Shown here: in pieces, positions 7,535 to 16,508 of the stretch
Position numbering within the stretch: position 1 is the stretch's first letter
Layout of the letters: each line of letters begins with the position of its first letter
Assembly (NCBI RefSeq): GCF_018736105.1
Contig: NZ_CP076135.1
Location: 1,486,001-1,550,000, forward strand
DNA from: Bradyrhizobium sediminis
GTDB taxonomy: Bacteria; Pseudomonadota; Alphaproteobacteria; Rhizobiales; Xanthobacteraceae
DNA length: 64,000 nt
Direction of reading: 5' to 3'
Notes under the pieces: generated by a model
Database searches by the model: none
What the model was told of the DNA's origin: nothing
What the model saw: only the letters and a program-made list of their open reading frames with translations
Program-made: the position numbers and the translations under genes

Positions 7535-9043
7535 CTAGCCTTTGCCGCCGTCGAGGGGATTCTGCGCGATGTAAGGATTGTTAGCCAAATATCGGTCCAG
7601 GCGCCACGTCCGAAAACCAAACCCTCGCCAGTTTGCCGAGAGTTGTTGGATTTCATAATTGTGCCGGGTGTCCCGGGCAATCGACCAGAGTACCGGAATC
7701 TTGTTCACGGAGGCTTCAACGGGCGGCAGCGCCTGCGGGCCGAGCGAGGCGAGATAGCGCAGATCGAGATTGGGGCCCGTTCCGCCGTTCTCGCGGCAGT
7801 GCTCCACATTGTAGGAAGCCACCAGCCGCGGCACGTTGATGAAGCAGCATCCGTACAGCACCAGCGCCAGCGAGACGGCGTTGGCGGTGAGAAGCCAGGA
7901 ATTGGGCTTCTTCAGCACGATCTGGATCAGGATCAGCAGCAGGCCCGTCGCCACCAGGATCATCCAGATGAAGGCGGCGAGCCGCAGATAGGTCAGTGTG
8001 TAGGCGGCGACATAGAGATCGAGCCGGAAGATCGACGAGATGACCAGAAGGATGTTTTGTCCGATCCATGCCAGCACCAGCGGGCGGATCAGCCGGGAAT
8101 GATCTGCCGGTCCGCCGGGGCGCATCGCGATCAGGACAAAGCCGGCCGCGAGCAGCGCGGTGACGATCAGGGGATAGGCGCCGCGATGGGCATATTGCGC
8201 GTGGCTCATGCCGTCAGGCAGGCTGGCGCCGCCCCAGAGATAAGCGAGGTCGAGCCCGCTCTGCAGCGCGAACAGCGCGTTGAACAGGAGCAGCGAGCGC
8301 GTCACCGCCTGCACGCCGAACAGATGATTCAGATCGGAAGCTTCGGTGGCGACGGCGGCGCGCGGTTCAGGATCCCGGACCTTCCATCGGAAGCGCCGCA
8401 GGATCAGCGGCCAGATGGCACATACCGTCAGAAACCAGAACCCGATCCGCCGGGGATCGAGGAGGCTGAAGATCGCGCGCAGGTCGATCTGGTGCAGCCG
8501 GTATTCGATCAACGGATTCGCCGACGCGAACAGGCTGAAGAAGACGAAGCATGCGGCCAGCGGAATGATCCATCCAACCAGCGAGGCCGCACTCAGCCAT
8601 TGCGGAAGTTGTCCGTTCATCGACTGCAATGATCTGAACAGGTCGACGGCCAGTTGAAACGGGCCGCGGAAGGGGGTCGTCGCGGCCTCGAACAGGTTTC
8701 GTTGCCAGGACGATGGCTCGCGGGCCGTGATCAGGATGACGAACAATGCGGTCGCCAGTGCGGCCACGGTCACGGACAGCGCGTTGATCCCCTCGATCAG
8801 CGGCAGCAGGCCGGCGACGAACACCGCGGTCATCGCGATTTGAATTCCGCGCGCCGCCTGCACCCCATTGCCGGTCACCGCGACGCCGCCGAGCACGACG
8901 AGGAACAACGCAAGCGAGATGCCGATCGGCCAGCCGTAGAACAGCCAGTCAGCCAGCGCGATGCACGAGGCGGCGGCGACGAACGGCACCCGCAGCGGGC
9001 GCGCGGGAGCAATTTCGAGATCGGACGCGGTCGCAATCGACAT
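7535..9043 (-). CDS. DUF4173 polytopic membrane protein
   Basis: A 502-residue protein with about a dozen hydrophobic helices, matching the DUF4173 family in length and in the C-terminal soluble part (around SANWRGFGFRTWRLDRYL). Function is unknown in the family as I know it. The start at 9043 gives MSIATASDLEIAP; longer frames upstream would run through the separate 60-residue gene. It precedes the response regulator by five bases, so it is made with the two-component system and may be its accessory sensor or its output. Confidence 0.82.
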   Translation of the reverse strand: MSIATASDLEIAPARPLRVPFVAAASCIALADWLFYGWPIGISLALFLVVLGGVAVTGNGVQAARGIQIAMTAVFVAGLLPLIEGINALSVTVAALATALFVILITAREPSSWQRNLFEAATTPFRGPFQLAVDLFRSLQSMNGQLPQWLSAASLVGWIIPLAACFVFFSLFASANPLIEYRLHQIDLRAIFSLLDPRRIGFWFLTVCAIWPLILRRFRWKVRDPEPRAAVATEASDLNHLFGVQAVTRSLLLFNALFALQSGLDLAYLWGGASLPDGMSHAQYAHRGAYPLIVTALLAAGFVLIAMRPGGPADHSRLIRPLVLAWIGQNILLVISSIFRLDLYVAAYTLTYLRLAAFIWMILVATGLLLILIQIVLKKPNSWLLTANAVSLALVLYGCCFINVPRLVASYNVEHCRENGGTGPNLDLRYLASLGPQALPPVEASVNKIPVLWSIARDTRHNYEIQQLSANWRGFGFRTWRLDRYLANNPYIAQNPLDGGKG

Positions 9044-9047
9044 GAAT

Positions 9048-9230
9048 TCATTTCCCGGGATTGGCGACGAGGGTGAGGTGGCGGACCTTGCGGGTGGGCT
9101 CGGAGGCCTTGCGCTTCGGAAGCGCGATGATGGCGGCGCGCGCGGGCGGCGTTTCCAGCCACCAGCCGTCGTTGAGCAGCCGCCGTGGCAGCCGCGACCT
9201 TCGAAACCGGACCAGGATGATTTTCCCCAT
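9048..9230 (-). CDS. Small basic protein leading the two-component operon
   Basis: A 60-residue, strongly basic protein beginning MGKIILVRFRRSRLPRRLL with a hydrophobic-aromatic centre (NDGWWLETPPARAAIIAL). No membrane segment or known domain is recognised. It ends four bases before the DUF4173 start, consistent with an operon leader gene. Such tight spacing and sensible codon use argue that it is real rather than a chance frame; the start is placed at the ATG that begins the conserved-looking part. Confidence 0.6.
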   Translation of the reverse strand: MGKIILVRFRRSRLPRRLLNDGWWLETPPARAAIIALPKRKASEPTRKVRHLTLVANPGK

Positions 9231-9414
9231 GACCCGACCATGGGCGACCGGTTCGCAGGGCTGATGTGCGGGACGTTCAGGATTTGCGGATTGTTGTGCA
9301 GATCTTGCGCAGTCGCACGGGGAGGGTGCGGGATCGCCGGTAACGGCGGCCAAACCGGCCCTAGCGGGGAAAATTCGCCACCCCTTAACCAGCCGGCCAC
9401 TTCACAAAATCATG

Positions 9415-9457
9415 ATCAGTGACGAATATTGACAATCATCAGTGAACAATCGATAGT
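9415..9457 (+). promoter_or_regulatory. Promoter and probable TetR operator of the RND operon
   Basis: TTGACA (9429-9434), a 17-base spacer and GATAGT (9452-9457) form a good sigma-70 promoter 30 bases before the adaptor start. Two direct copies of ATCAGTGA(C/A)(G/C)AAT (9415-9427 and 9438-9450, 23 bases apart) flank and overlap the -35 element, a suitable place for repression by the TetR protein encoded at the end of the operon. Confidence 0.55.
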
Positions 9458-9487
9458 TCTCATCAGGCCCAGCCGATGGAGATTCCG

Positions 9488-10594
9488 ATGGTCATTCGTC
9501 CAATTTTGTCGAGCTATTCCAGGCTTTTAGCCGGCATGTCGCTGGCGGTTCTGGCGATCGCTCTGACCGGCTGCAACGAGAAAGTCGCCGAAAAAGCCGC
9601 TCCCGGCCGCCCGGTGCTGGTGGCGGCGGTGCGTTATGAGGCGGAATCGCCGGAGCGCAGCTTCGTCGGCACCATCAAGCCCCGGATCGAGACCGACATG
9701 GGCTTCCGGGTCCCCGGCAAGGTCGCCAAGCGTCTGGTCGAGGTCGGCCAGACCGTCGATGTCGGCCAGCCGCTGGCCACCCTCGATGAAGTCGATCTGA
9801 AGCTGCAGGCCGAGCAGGCCGAAGCCGAATTCCGTGCCGCCACCGGCGTGCTGGCGCAGGCCACGGCCTCGGAGCAGCGCGCCAAGGATCTGCGCGCCAA
9901 GGGCTGGACCACGGATGCGCAAATGGATCAGTCGCGGGCCGCCGCCGACGAGGCGCGCGCGCGCTTCAATCGCGCCGAGCGCTCGGTCGAACTCACCAAA
10001 AACAGCCTTTCCTACGCGACGCTGATGGCCGACAGCCGCGGCGTCGTCACCGCGACCCTGATCGATGCCGGACAGGTCGTCGCGGCAGGGCAGACCGCGG
10101 TTCGCGTCGCACGCTTTGCCGAAAAGGAAGCCGTGGTCGCGATCCCGGAAACGCTGGTCGGCCGCGCCAAGGAAGGCACGGCCAGCGTCAGCCTGTGGTC
10201 CGAACCCGACAGGAAATATGCCGCGAAGCTGCGCGAGATCGCGCCCACGGCCGATCCCGCGACGCGTACCTACCTCGCGAAATTCTCGCTGCCGGGCGCC
10301 GGCGAAAGCGTCTCGCTCGGCATGACCGCGACGCTGACGCTGGCCGATCCCGCCACCGAGCGTGTCGCCAAGCTGCCGCTGTCGGCGCTGTACAGCCAGG
10401 GCGGCGATCCCTCGCTCTACATCGTCGACGACAAGGGCGACGTGTCGCTGAAGCCGGTCACCGTGAAGTCCTACGAGAGCGGCAACGTCGTGATTTCAGG
10501 CGGCGTCGAGGAAGGCTCGAAAGTCGTCGTGCTCGGCGTGCAAAAACTCGACCCGGCCCAGAAGGTCCGCGTCGTCTCGTCGCTGTCGTTCTGA
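9488..10594 (+). CDS. RND efflux periplasmic adaptor lipoprotein
   Basis: A 368-residue membrane-fusion protein of the HlyD/AcrA family that links an inner-membrane RND pump to an outer-membrane channel. A lipoprotein signal ends at LTGC (about residues 23-26), then come the beta-barrel/lipoyl region (GFRVPGKVAKRLVEVGQTV), the alpha-helical hairpin (about 95-150), the second lipoyl half and the membrane-proximal domain. The ATG at 9488 has GGAG at 9478-9481; an in-frame ATG at 9476 is less well placed. The pump gene follows 29 bases later. No outer-membrane factor gene is present, so the pump probably borrows a TolC-like channel. Confidence 0.9.
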   Translation: MVIRPILSSYSRLLAGMSLAVLAIALTGCNEKVAEKAAPGRPVLVAAVRYEAESPERSFVGTIKPRIETDMGFRVPGKVAKRLVEVGQTVDVGQPLATLDEVDLKLQAEQAEAEFRAATGVLAQATASEQRAKDLRAKGWTTDAQMDQSRAAADEARARFNRAERSVELTKNSLSYATLMADSRGVVTATLIDAGQVVAAGQTAVRVARFAEKEAVVAIPETLVGRAKEGTASVSLWSEPDRKYAAKLREIAPTADPATRTYLAKFSLPGAGESVSLGMTATLTLADPATERVAKLPLSALYSQGGDPSLYIVDDKGDVSLKPVTVKSYESGNVVISGGVEEGSKVVVLGVQKLDPAQKVRVVSSLSF

Positions 10595-10623
10595 AATCTG
10601 CGCGCCGATGAATGGAGAGTGAG

Positions 10624-13600
10624 ATGAAGCACTTCAATCTCTCGGGCTGGGCGGTCAGCCATCCCGCGTTGATCCTGTTCCTGGTGATCGCGCTCGGCGC
10701 CGCCGGCTTCTTCTCCTATCAGCGGCTCGGCCGCGCCGAGGATCCGTTCTTCACCGTCAAGGTCGTCAACGTCTCGGCGATCTGGCCCGGCGCGACCGCC
10801 CAGGAAATGCAGACCCAGGTCGCCGACCCCATCGAGAAGAAGCTGCAGGAACTGCCCTATTTCGAGAAGGTGCAGACCTATTCGAAGCCGTCCTTCACCG
10901 CGATGCAGGTCACCTTCAAGGATTCGACCCCGCCGAAGGACGTGCCTTATCTGTTTTACCTGTTGCGCAAGAAGCTCGTCGACGTGCAGGGCCAGCTGCC
11001 GGCCGGCCTTATCGGGCCCACCGTCAACGACGAGTTCAGCGACGTCGATTCCATTCTCTACATGATGACCGGCGAGGGCGCTGACTACGCGCAGTTGAAG
11101 AAGGCCGCCGAGGGCATGCGCCAGCGGCTGCTGAAAGTCCCCGGGGTGACGAAAGTCAATCTCTACGGCGCCCAGGACGAGCGCATCTTCGTCGAGTTCT
11201 CGCACGCCAAGCTGGCGACGCTCGGGATCACGCCGCAGGCGCTGTTCGATTCGCTCGCCAAGCAGAACAACGTCACACCCGCCGGCACGGTGGAGACCTC
11301 CTCGCAGCGCGTTCCGCTGCGCGTCACCGGCGCGCTCGACGGTGCCAAGGCCGTCGCCGAGACGCCGGTCGAAAGCAACGGTCGGGTATTTCGTTTGGGC
11401 GATGTCGCCACCGTCACCCACGGTTTCGTCGATCCGCCGACCTTCATCGCGCGCCAGCAAGGCAAGCCCGCGCTCGGCATCGGCGTGGTCACGGCCAAGG
11501 GCGCTAACATCCTCGAACTCGGCAAGGAAGTCGCCACTGCCACCGCGGAATTCATGAAGGCGGTGCCGCAGGGCATCAATGTCGAGCAGATCGCCGATCA
11601 GCCGAAGGTGGTCGAGCATGCCGTCGGCGAGTTCGTGCGCTCCTTCATCGAGGCGCTCGCGATCGTGCTGTTCGTCTCCTTCGTGGCGCTGGGCTGGCGC
11701 ACCGGCATCGTGGTGGCGCTGTCGGTGCCGCTGGTGCTGGCGATCGTGTTCATCGTCATGAACGCGATGTCGCTCGACCTGCACCGCATCACGCTCGGCG
11801 CGTTGATCATCGCGCTAGGGCTGTTGGTCGACGACGCCATCATCGCAGTCGAAATGATGGTGGTGAAGATGGAGCAGGGCTGGGACCGCGTCCGCGCGGC
11901 GTCCTTTGCCTGGGAATCCACCGCATTTCCGATGCTGACGGGCACGTTGGTCACCGCCGCCGGCTTCCTGCCGATCGGTTTTGCCAATTCCGCGGTCGGC
12001 GAATATGCCGGCGGCATTTTCTGGATCGTGGCGATCGCGCTGGTCGCGTCCTGGTTCGTCGCGGTGATCTTCACGCCCTATATCGGCGTCAAGCTGCTGC
12101 CCAACATCACGCTCCACCACAACCACGATCCGCACGCGGTGTACGAGACCCGCGTCTACCGGATTCTGCGCAGCATGATCCAGTGGTGCGTCGACCACCG
12201 CATCAAGGTGGTGCTGGCGACGGTCGGCGTATTCGCGCTGTCCATCGTCGGCTTCGGCCACGTCCAGCAGCAGTTCTTCCCGCTGTCGGAGCGGCCCGAG
12301 CTGTTCCTGCAGCTGCGGCTGCCCGAGGGCACCGCGTTCAACGTCACCGAAAAGTCCGTCAAGCAGGCCGAAGCGCTCCTGAAGGACGACAAGGACATCT
12401 CGACCTACACCGCCTATGTCGGCCAGGGTTCGCCGCGCTTCTGGCTCGGCCTCAACCCGCAACTGCCGAACGAGGCCTTCGCCGAGATCGTGATCGTGGC
12501 CAAGGACGTCGACGCGCGCGAGCGCATCAAGGCCCGACTGGAGAAGGCGGTCGGCGACGGCGCGCTGACCGAAGCCCGGGTCCGGGTCGATCGCTTCAAT
12601 TTCGGCCCGCCGGTCGGCTTCCCCGTCCAGTTCCGCGTCATCGGTCCCGACGCCAATGCCGTGCGCGACATCGCCTACAAAGTGCGCGACGTGGTCAGGC
12701 AGAATCCAAATGTCAGGGATCCGCAACTCGACTGGAACGAGCAGTCGCCCTATCTCAAGCTGGTGGTCGACCAGGACCGCGCCCGCGCGCTCGGCCTGAC
12801 CCCGCAGGACGTGTCGCAGGCGATGGCCATGCTGATCTCCGGCGCCCAGGTCACCACCATCCGCGACGGCATCGAGAAGGTCGGCGTGGTGGCGCGTGCG
12901 GTGCCGGGCGAGCGGCTCGATCTCGGCCGTGTCGGCGATCTCACCGTCACCTCGCGCAACGGCGTCGCGGTGCCGCTGACGCAGATCGCCAAGATCGAAT
13001 ACGCCCATGAAGAGCCGATCATCTGGCGGCGCAACCGCGACATGGCGATCACGGTGCGCGGCGACGTCGTCGACGGCGTGCAGGCGCCCGACGTCACCAA
13101 CCAGATCTGGCCCAAGCTGCAGGAGATCCGCGATAGCCTGTCGCCGGCCTACCGGATCGAGGCGGGCGGCGCGTTCGAGGAATCCGCCAAGGGCAACGCC
13201 TCGATCTTCGTGCTGTTTCCGCTGATGGTCCTCGTCATGCTGACGCTGCTGATGATCCAGCTGCAGAATTTCTCGCGGCTGATCCTGGTGTTCCTGACCG
13301 CGCCGCTCGGCATCATCGGCGCCTCGCTCGGCCTCAACGTCGCCAACCAGCCGTTCGGCTTCGTGGCGCTGCTCGGGCTGATCGCGCTGGCCGGCATGAT
13401 CATGCGCAATGCGGTGATCCTGGTTGACCAGATCGAAACCGACGTCGCCGCCGGCCTGAGCCGGAAGGAGGCCATCGTGGAAGCCACCGTCCGGCGCGCC
13501 CGTCCGGTGGTGCTGACGGCGCTCGCCGCCATTCTGGCGATGATCCCGCTGTCGCGTTCGGCGTTCTGGGGCCCGATGGCGATCACCATCATGGGCGGCC

Positions 13601-13761
13601 TGTTCGTTGCAACCTTCCTGACCTTGCTGTACCTGCCGGGCCTCTACGCCCTCTGGTTCAGGAAGAGCCTCGAGGAACGCGGCGCGGGCGAGGTCGATCT
13701 TGCGCCGCAGCAAGAGGGCGAGAAGCAGCTCGCATTTCCGCTTGCCGAGGCGGCCGAATAA
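10624..13761 (+). CDS. RND-family multidrug efflux pump (AcrB-like)
   Basis: The 1045-residue inner-membrane transporter has the usual RND length and duplicated architecture: TM1 near residue 12, a large porter domain, TM2-6, a second porter domain and TM7-12. The proton-relay acidic pair is present in ALGLLVDDAIIAVEMM of TM4, which marks drug/proton antiporters. The start at 10624 follows GGAGAG. It is co-transcribed with the adaptor upstream and the TetR gene 28 bases downstream. Substrates cannot be told from sequence. Confidence 0.93.
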   Translation: MKHFNLSGWAVSHPALILFLVIALGAAGFFSYQRLGRAEDPFFTVKVVNVSAIWPGATAQEMQTQVADPIEKKLQELPYFEKVQTYSKPSFTAMQVTFKDSTPPKDVPYLFYLLRKKLVDVQGQLPAGLIGPTVNDEFSDVDSILYMMTGEGADYAQLKKAAEGMRQRLLKVPGVTKVNLYGAQDERIFVEFSHAKLATLGITPQALFDSLAKQNNVTPAGTVETSSQRVPLRVTGALDGAKAVAETPVESNGRVFRLGDVATVTHGFVDPPTFIARQQGKPALGIGVVTAKGANILELGKEVATATAEFMKAVPQGINVEQIADQPKVVEHAVGEFVRSFIEALAIVLFVSFVALGWRTGIVVALSVPLVLAIVFIVMNAMSLDLHRITLGALIIALGLLVDDAIIAVEMMVVKMEQGWDRVRAASFAWESTAFPMLTGTLVTAAGFLPIGFANSAVGEYAGGIFWIVAIALVASWFVAVIFTPYIGVKLLPNITLHHNHDPHAVYETRVYRILRSMIQWCVDHRIKVVLATVGVFALSIVGFGHVQQQFFPLSERPELFLQLRLPEGTAFNVTEKSVKQAEALLKDDKDISTYTAYVGQGSPRFWLGLNPQLPNEAFAEIVIVAKDVDARERIKARLEKAVGDGALTEARVRVDRFNFGPPVGFPVQFRVIGPDANAVRDIAYKVRDVVRQNPNVRDPQLDWNEQSPYLKLVVDQDRARALGLTPQDVSQAMAMLISGAQVTTIRDGIEKVGVVARAVPGERLDLGRVGDLTVTSRNGVAVPLTQIAKIEYAHEEPIIWRRNRDMAITVRGDVVDGVQAPDVTNQIWPKLQEIRDSLSPAYRIEAGGAFEESAKGNASIFVLFPLMVLVMLTLLMIQLQNFSRLILVFLTAPLGIIGASLGLNVANQPFGFVALLGLIALAGMIMRNAVILVDQIETDVAAGLSRKEAIVEATVRRARPVVLTALAAILAMIPLSRSAFWGPMAITIMGGLFVATFLTLLYLPGLYALWFRKSLEERGAGEVDLAPQQEGEKQLAFPLAEAAE

Positions 13762-13789
13762 TTGAACATTGAGGTTATCGAGTCCTGAC

Positions 13790-14398
13790 ATGACGCTGGT
13801 TTCTGAACATATCGAACCTGACACACGGGAACGGATTCTCGTGGTGGCGGAGCGTCTGTTCCGCGAGATCGGCTACCAAAAGACCACTGTGGCCGACATC
13901 GCCAAGGTGCTGCGGATGAGCCCGGCGAACGTCTATCGCTTTTTCGATTCGAAAAAGGCTATCCATCAGGCGGTGGCGCGCGGCCTGATGGGCGAGGTGG
14001 AGGACGCGGCGCAGGCGATCGCGGCCCGGCCCGGTCCGGCGGCCGGCCGTCTGCGCGAGCTGCTGTCGACCATTCACCACATGAACAGCGAGCGCTATGT
14101 CGGTGACGCCAAGCTGCACGAGATGGTCGAGATCGCGATGGAGGAGAACTGGGACGTCTGCAACGCGCATATCCAGTTGATCGGCGAGATCATCGGTTCC
14201 GTCATCGGCCAGGGCGTGGCCTCGGGCGAATTCGAGGTCGCCGAGGTGCCGGTGGCGGCGACCTGCACCTGCATGGCGATGATGCGGTTCTTCCATCCGC
14301 AGATGATCGCCCAATGCATCGACAAGCCGAGCCCGACGCTCGACCAGATGATAGACTTCATCCTCGCCGGCCTTGCGCCGCGCGGCAAGGCGAAATAG
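13790..14398 (+). CDS. TetR-family repressor of the RND operon
   Basis: A 202-residue TetR-type regulator. The helix-turn-helix at about residues 15-60 reads TVADIAKVLRMSPANVYRFF; the rest is the all-helical ligand-binding and dimerisation domain, with a TetR_C_7-like appearance. It is the third gene of the adaptor-pump operon and most likely acts on its own promoter at 9415-9457. The ATG at 13790 is preferred over an upstream TTG. Confidence 0.87.
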   Translation: MTLVSEHIEPDTRERILVVAERLFREIGYQKTTVADIAKVLRMSPANVYRFFDSKKAIHQAVARGLMGEVEDAAQAIAARPGPAAGRLRELLSTIHHMNSERYVGDAKLHEMVEIAMEENWDVCNAHIQLIGEIIGSVIGQGVASGEFEVAEVPVAATCTCMAMMRFFHPQMIAQCIDKPSPTLDQMIDFILAGLAPRGKAK

Positions 14399-14411
14399 GC
14401 AGTCAGAGCGT

Positions 14412-14450
14412 CGTTGCGAGCCAACGGGTCGCGCGAACGCGCGCCCGATG
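14412..14450. repeat. Palindromic repeat, family A, copy 2
   Basis: GCGAGCCAACGGGTCGCGCGA followed by ACGCGCGCCCGATG is the second copy of the element at 4766-4808. It lies in the 87-base gap between the TetR gene and the flavin-reductase-like gene, close to the ribosome site of the latter. Confidence 0.75.
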
Positions 14451-14485
14451 GCGCGTATGACGAAAACGGAGAGGAAGACACCAGC

Positions 14486-15109
14486 GTGACCACGAAAGAC
14501 CTGCATTATTACGAGCCGGCGAACGGCCACGGTCTCAAGCACGATCCTTTCAACGCCATCATCGCCCCGCGCCCGATCGGCTGGATCTCGTCACGCGATA
14601 CCAAGGGCAACGTCAATCTCGCGCCCTACAGCTTCTTCAACGGCTTCAACTACCATCCGCCGATCATCGGCTTTTCCTCGACCTCCTGGAAGGACAGCGT
14701 CCAGAACATCCAGGAGACCGGCGAATTCGTCTGGAATCTCGCGACCAGGGAGCTGGCGCAGCAGATGAATGCGACCGCCGCGCATGTCGCGCACGACGTC
14801 AGCGAATTCACCGTCGCCGGCCTCACGGCGGTGCCCTGCAAGCTCGTCAACGTGCCGCGGGTCGGCGAAAGCCCGGTCTCTTTCGAATGCAAGCTGTCGC
14901 AGATCATCCAGCTGCAGAGCGCCAAAGGCGAGAAGGTGCAGGCCTGGCTCACTTTGGGCGAGGTCGTCGCCGTCCATATCGACAAGGCCATGATCAAGGA
15001 CGGCGTCTACCAGACCGCGCTGGCCCACCCGATCGTCCGCGCCGGCCGCCAAGGCGACTATTTCGAGATCAGGCCGGAAAACATGTTCGAGATGAAGCGG
15101 CCGGATTGA
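14486..15109 (+). CDS. Flavin reductase-like FMN-binding protein
   Basis: A 207-residue split-barrel flavoprotein of the flavin-reductase-like family. It shows the family opening (FNAIIAPRPIGWISSRDTKGNVNLAPYSFFNGFNYHPP) in segments APRPIGWIS and NLAPYSFFN, and a central GEFVWNLATRELAQQMN region. Members use FMN and NAD(P)H to reduce flavins or act on unknown substrates. A GTG start at 14486 follows GGAGAGGAAG; upstream codons derive from the palindromic repeat and are unlikely to be translated. Function beyond the family is not assignable. Confidence 0.82.
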   Translation: MTTKDLHYYEPANGHGLKHDPFNAIIAPRPIGWISSRDTKGNVNLAPYSFFNGFNYHPPIIGFSSTSWKDSVQNIQETGEFVWNLATRELAQQMNATAAHVAHDVSEFTVAGLTAVPCKLVNVPRVGESPVSFECKLSQIIQLQSAKGEKVQAWLTLGEVVAVHIDKAMIKDGVYQTALAHPIVRAGRQGDYFEIRPENMFEMKRPD

Positions 15110-15222
15110 TCCGAAATAGAGTGTAGTCCGGATCAATTTCGCTTTATTTCCGACGCGAAGTGTTCACCCGAATCCCGTACTTTCCGCTACAATGAATCAG
15201 GTGAACAGCGGGTACCAGGCTG

Positions 15223-16506
15223 ATGGCGCGACCGGTTTTCATTATTGACGGCAGCCGGACGCCGTTTCTGAAAGCGCGCTCCGGACCGGGGCCGTTCACC
15301 CCGGTCGATCTCGCCGTGCAGTGCGGCCGGCCGCTGCTGGCCCGGCAACCCTTCGCCCCCAACGCCTTCGATCAGGTGATCCTCGGCTGCGTCAACGTCA
15401 TCGCCGACGAGATGAACCCGGCCCGGGTCGCAGCCCTTCGGCTCGGCATGGGCGAGAGCATGGTGGCGTTCACGGTGCAGATCAATTGCGGCTCCGGCAT
15501 GCAGTCGATCGATACCGGTTATCGCTATATCCGCGAGGGCGTCTCCGATCTCATTCTGGCCGGCGGGGCGGAAGCGCTGAGCCACGCGCCTCTGGTCTGG
15601 CCGCAGCAGGGCGTGCGCTGGTTTGCCGGCCTCGCCGGCGCCAAGGGCATCGTGGCCAAGCTGGCGGCGCTGGCGAAGACGCGGCCCTCTTTCTTCAAGC
15701 CGGTCATCGGGCTGGAGCGCGGGCTGACCGATCCGATCACCGAACTCAACATGGGGCAAACAGCCGAAGCGGTCGGCCATCTCTTCGGCATCACGCGGGC
15801 GCAGTCGGACGCCTATGCGGTCGAGAGCCACAAGCGGCTCGCCCATGCACAGGCGCAGGGCTGGCTCAAGGGCGAGGTCGAAACCGCGTTCGCGCGCAAC
15901 GGCAGTTTCTACGATCATGACGACGGCGTGCGGCCGGATTCCTCGCTGGAGTCGCTGGCAAAACTCAAGCCGGTGTTCGAGCGGCCGTGGGGCCAGGTTA
16001 CGCCAGGCAATTCCTCGCAGATCACCGACGGCGCGTCGTGGACGATTCTCGCTTCCGAAGACGCGGTCGCCAAATATGGCCTGACGCCGAAGGCCGCGAT
16101 CGTCGACAGCCAGTGGTCGGCGCTCGATCCCGGCATCATGGGATTGGGGCCGGTGTTGTCGGCCACCGAACTGTTGAAGCGCAACGACCTGTCCCTGCAG
16201 GATATCGAAACCTGGGAATTGAACGAGGCGTTTGCGACGCAGGTGCTCGGCTGTCTCGCCGCCTGGAACGACGAGAAATTCTGCCGTGAGATCCTCGGCC
16301 TCGACGGCACCGCCGGCCAGATCGACCCGTCAAAACTCAATATCGATGGCGGCGCGATCAGTCTCGGCCATCCCGTCGGCTGCAGCGGCAACCGTATCGT
16401 GCTGCATCTCGTCAACGCCATGAAGCGGCTTGGCACCCGCCGCGGCATCGCCACCGAATGCATCGGCGGCGGGCTGGGCGGCGCCATGCTGATCGAGACG
16501 GTGTGA
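15223..16506 (+). CDS. Acetyl-CoA acyltransferase (thiolase)
   Basis: A 427-residue thiolase that cleaves 3-ketoacyl-CoA with CoA at the last step of beta-oxidation. The nucleophilic Cys is Cys89 in INCGSGMQS; NEAFA, GGAISLGHPVGCSG (catalytic His) and CIGGGLGGAM (second Cys) complete the active site. It is longer than biosynthetic PhaA-type thiolases and resembles FadI. The bifunctional FadJ-type gene starts two bases after its stop, so the pair forms the degradative complex. No regulator binding site was identified in the 113-base upstream gap. Confidence 0.9.
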   Translation: MARPVFIIDGSRTPFLKARSGPGPFTPVDLAVQCGRPLLARQPFAPNAFDQVILGCVNVIADEMNPARVAALRLGMGESMVAFTVQINCGSGMQSIDTGYRYIREGVSDLILAGGAEALSHAPLVWPQQGVRWFAGLAGAKGIVAKLAALAKTRPSFFKPVIGLERGLTDPITELNMGQTAEAVGHLFGITRAQSDAYAVESHKRLAHAQAQGWLKGEVETAFARNGSFYDHDDGVRPDSSLESLAKLKPVFERPWGQVTPGNSSQITDGASWTILASEDAVAKYGLTPKAAIVDSQWSALDPGIMGLGPVLSATELLKRNDLSLQDIETWELNEAFATQVLGCLAAWNDEKFCREILGLDGTAGQIDPSKLNIDGGAISLGHPVGCSGNRIVLHLVNAMKRLGTRRGIATECIGGGLGGAMLIETV

Positions 16507-16508
16507 TC

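Noticed and set aside
11815..13824. Long minus-strand open frame antisense to the RND pump
   Set aside because: It is rich in Arg, Gln and His repeats typical of the reverse of a GC-rich gene, and the plus strand codes a complete RND transporter.
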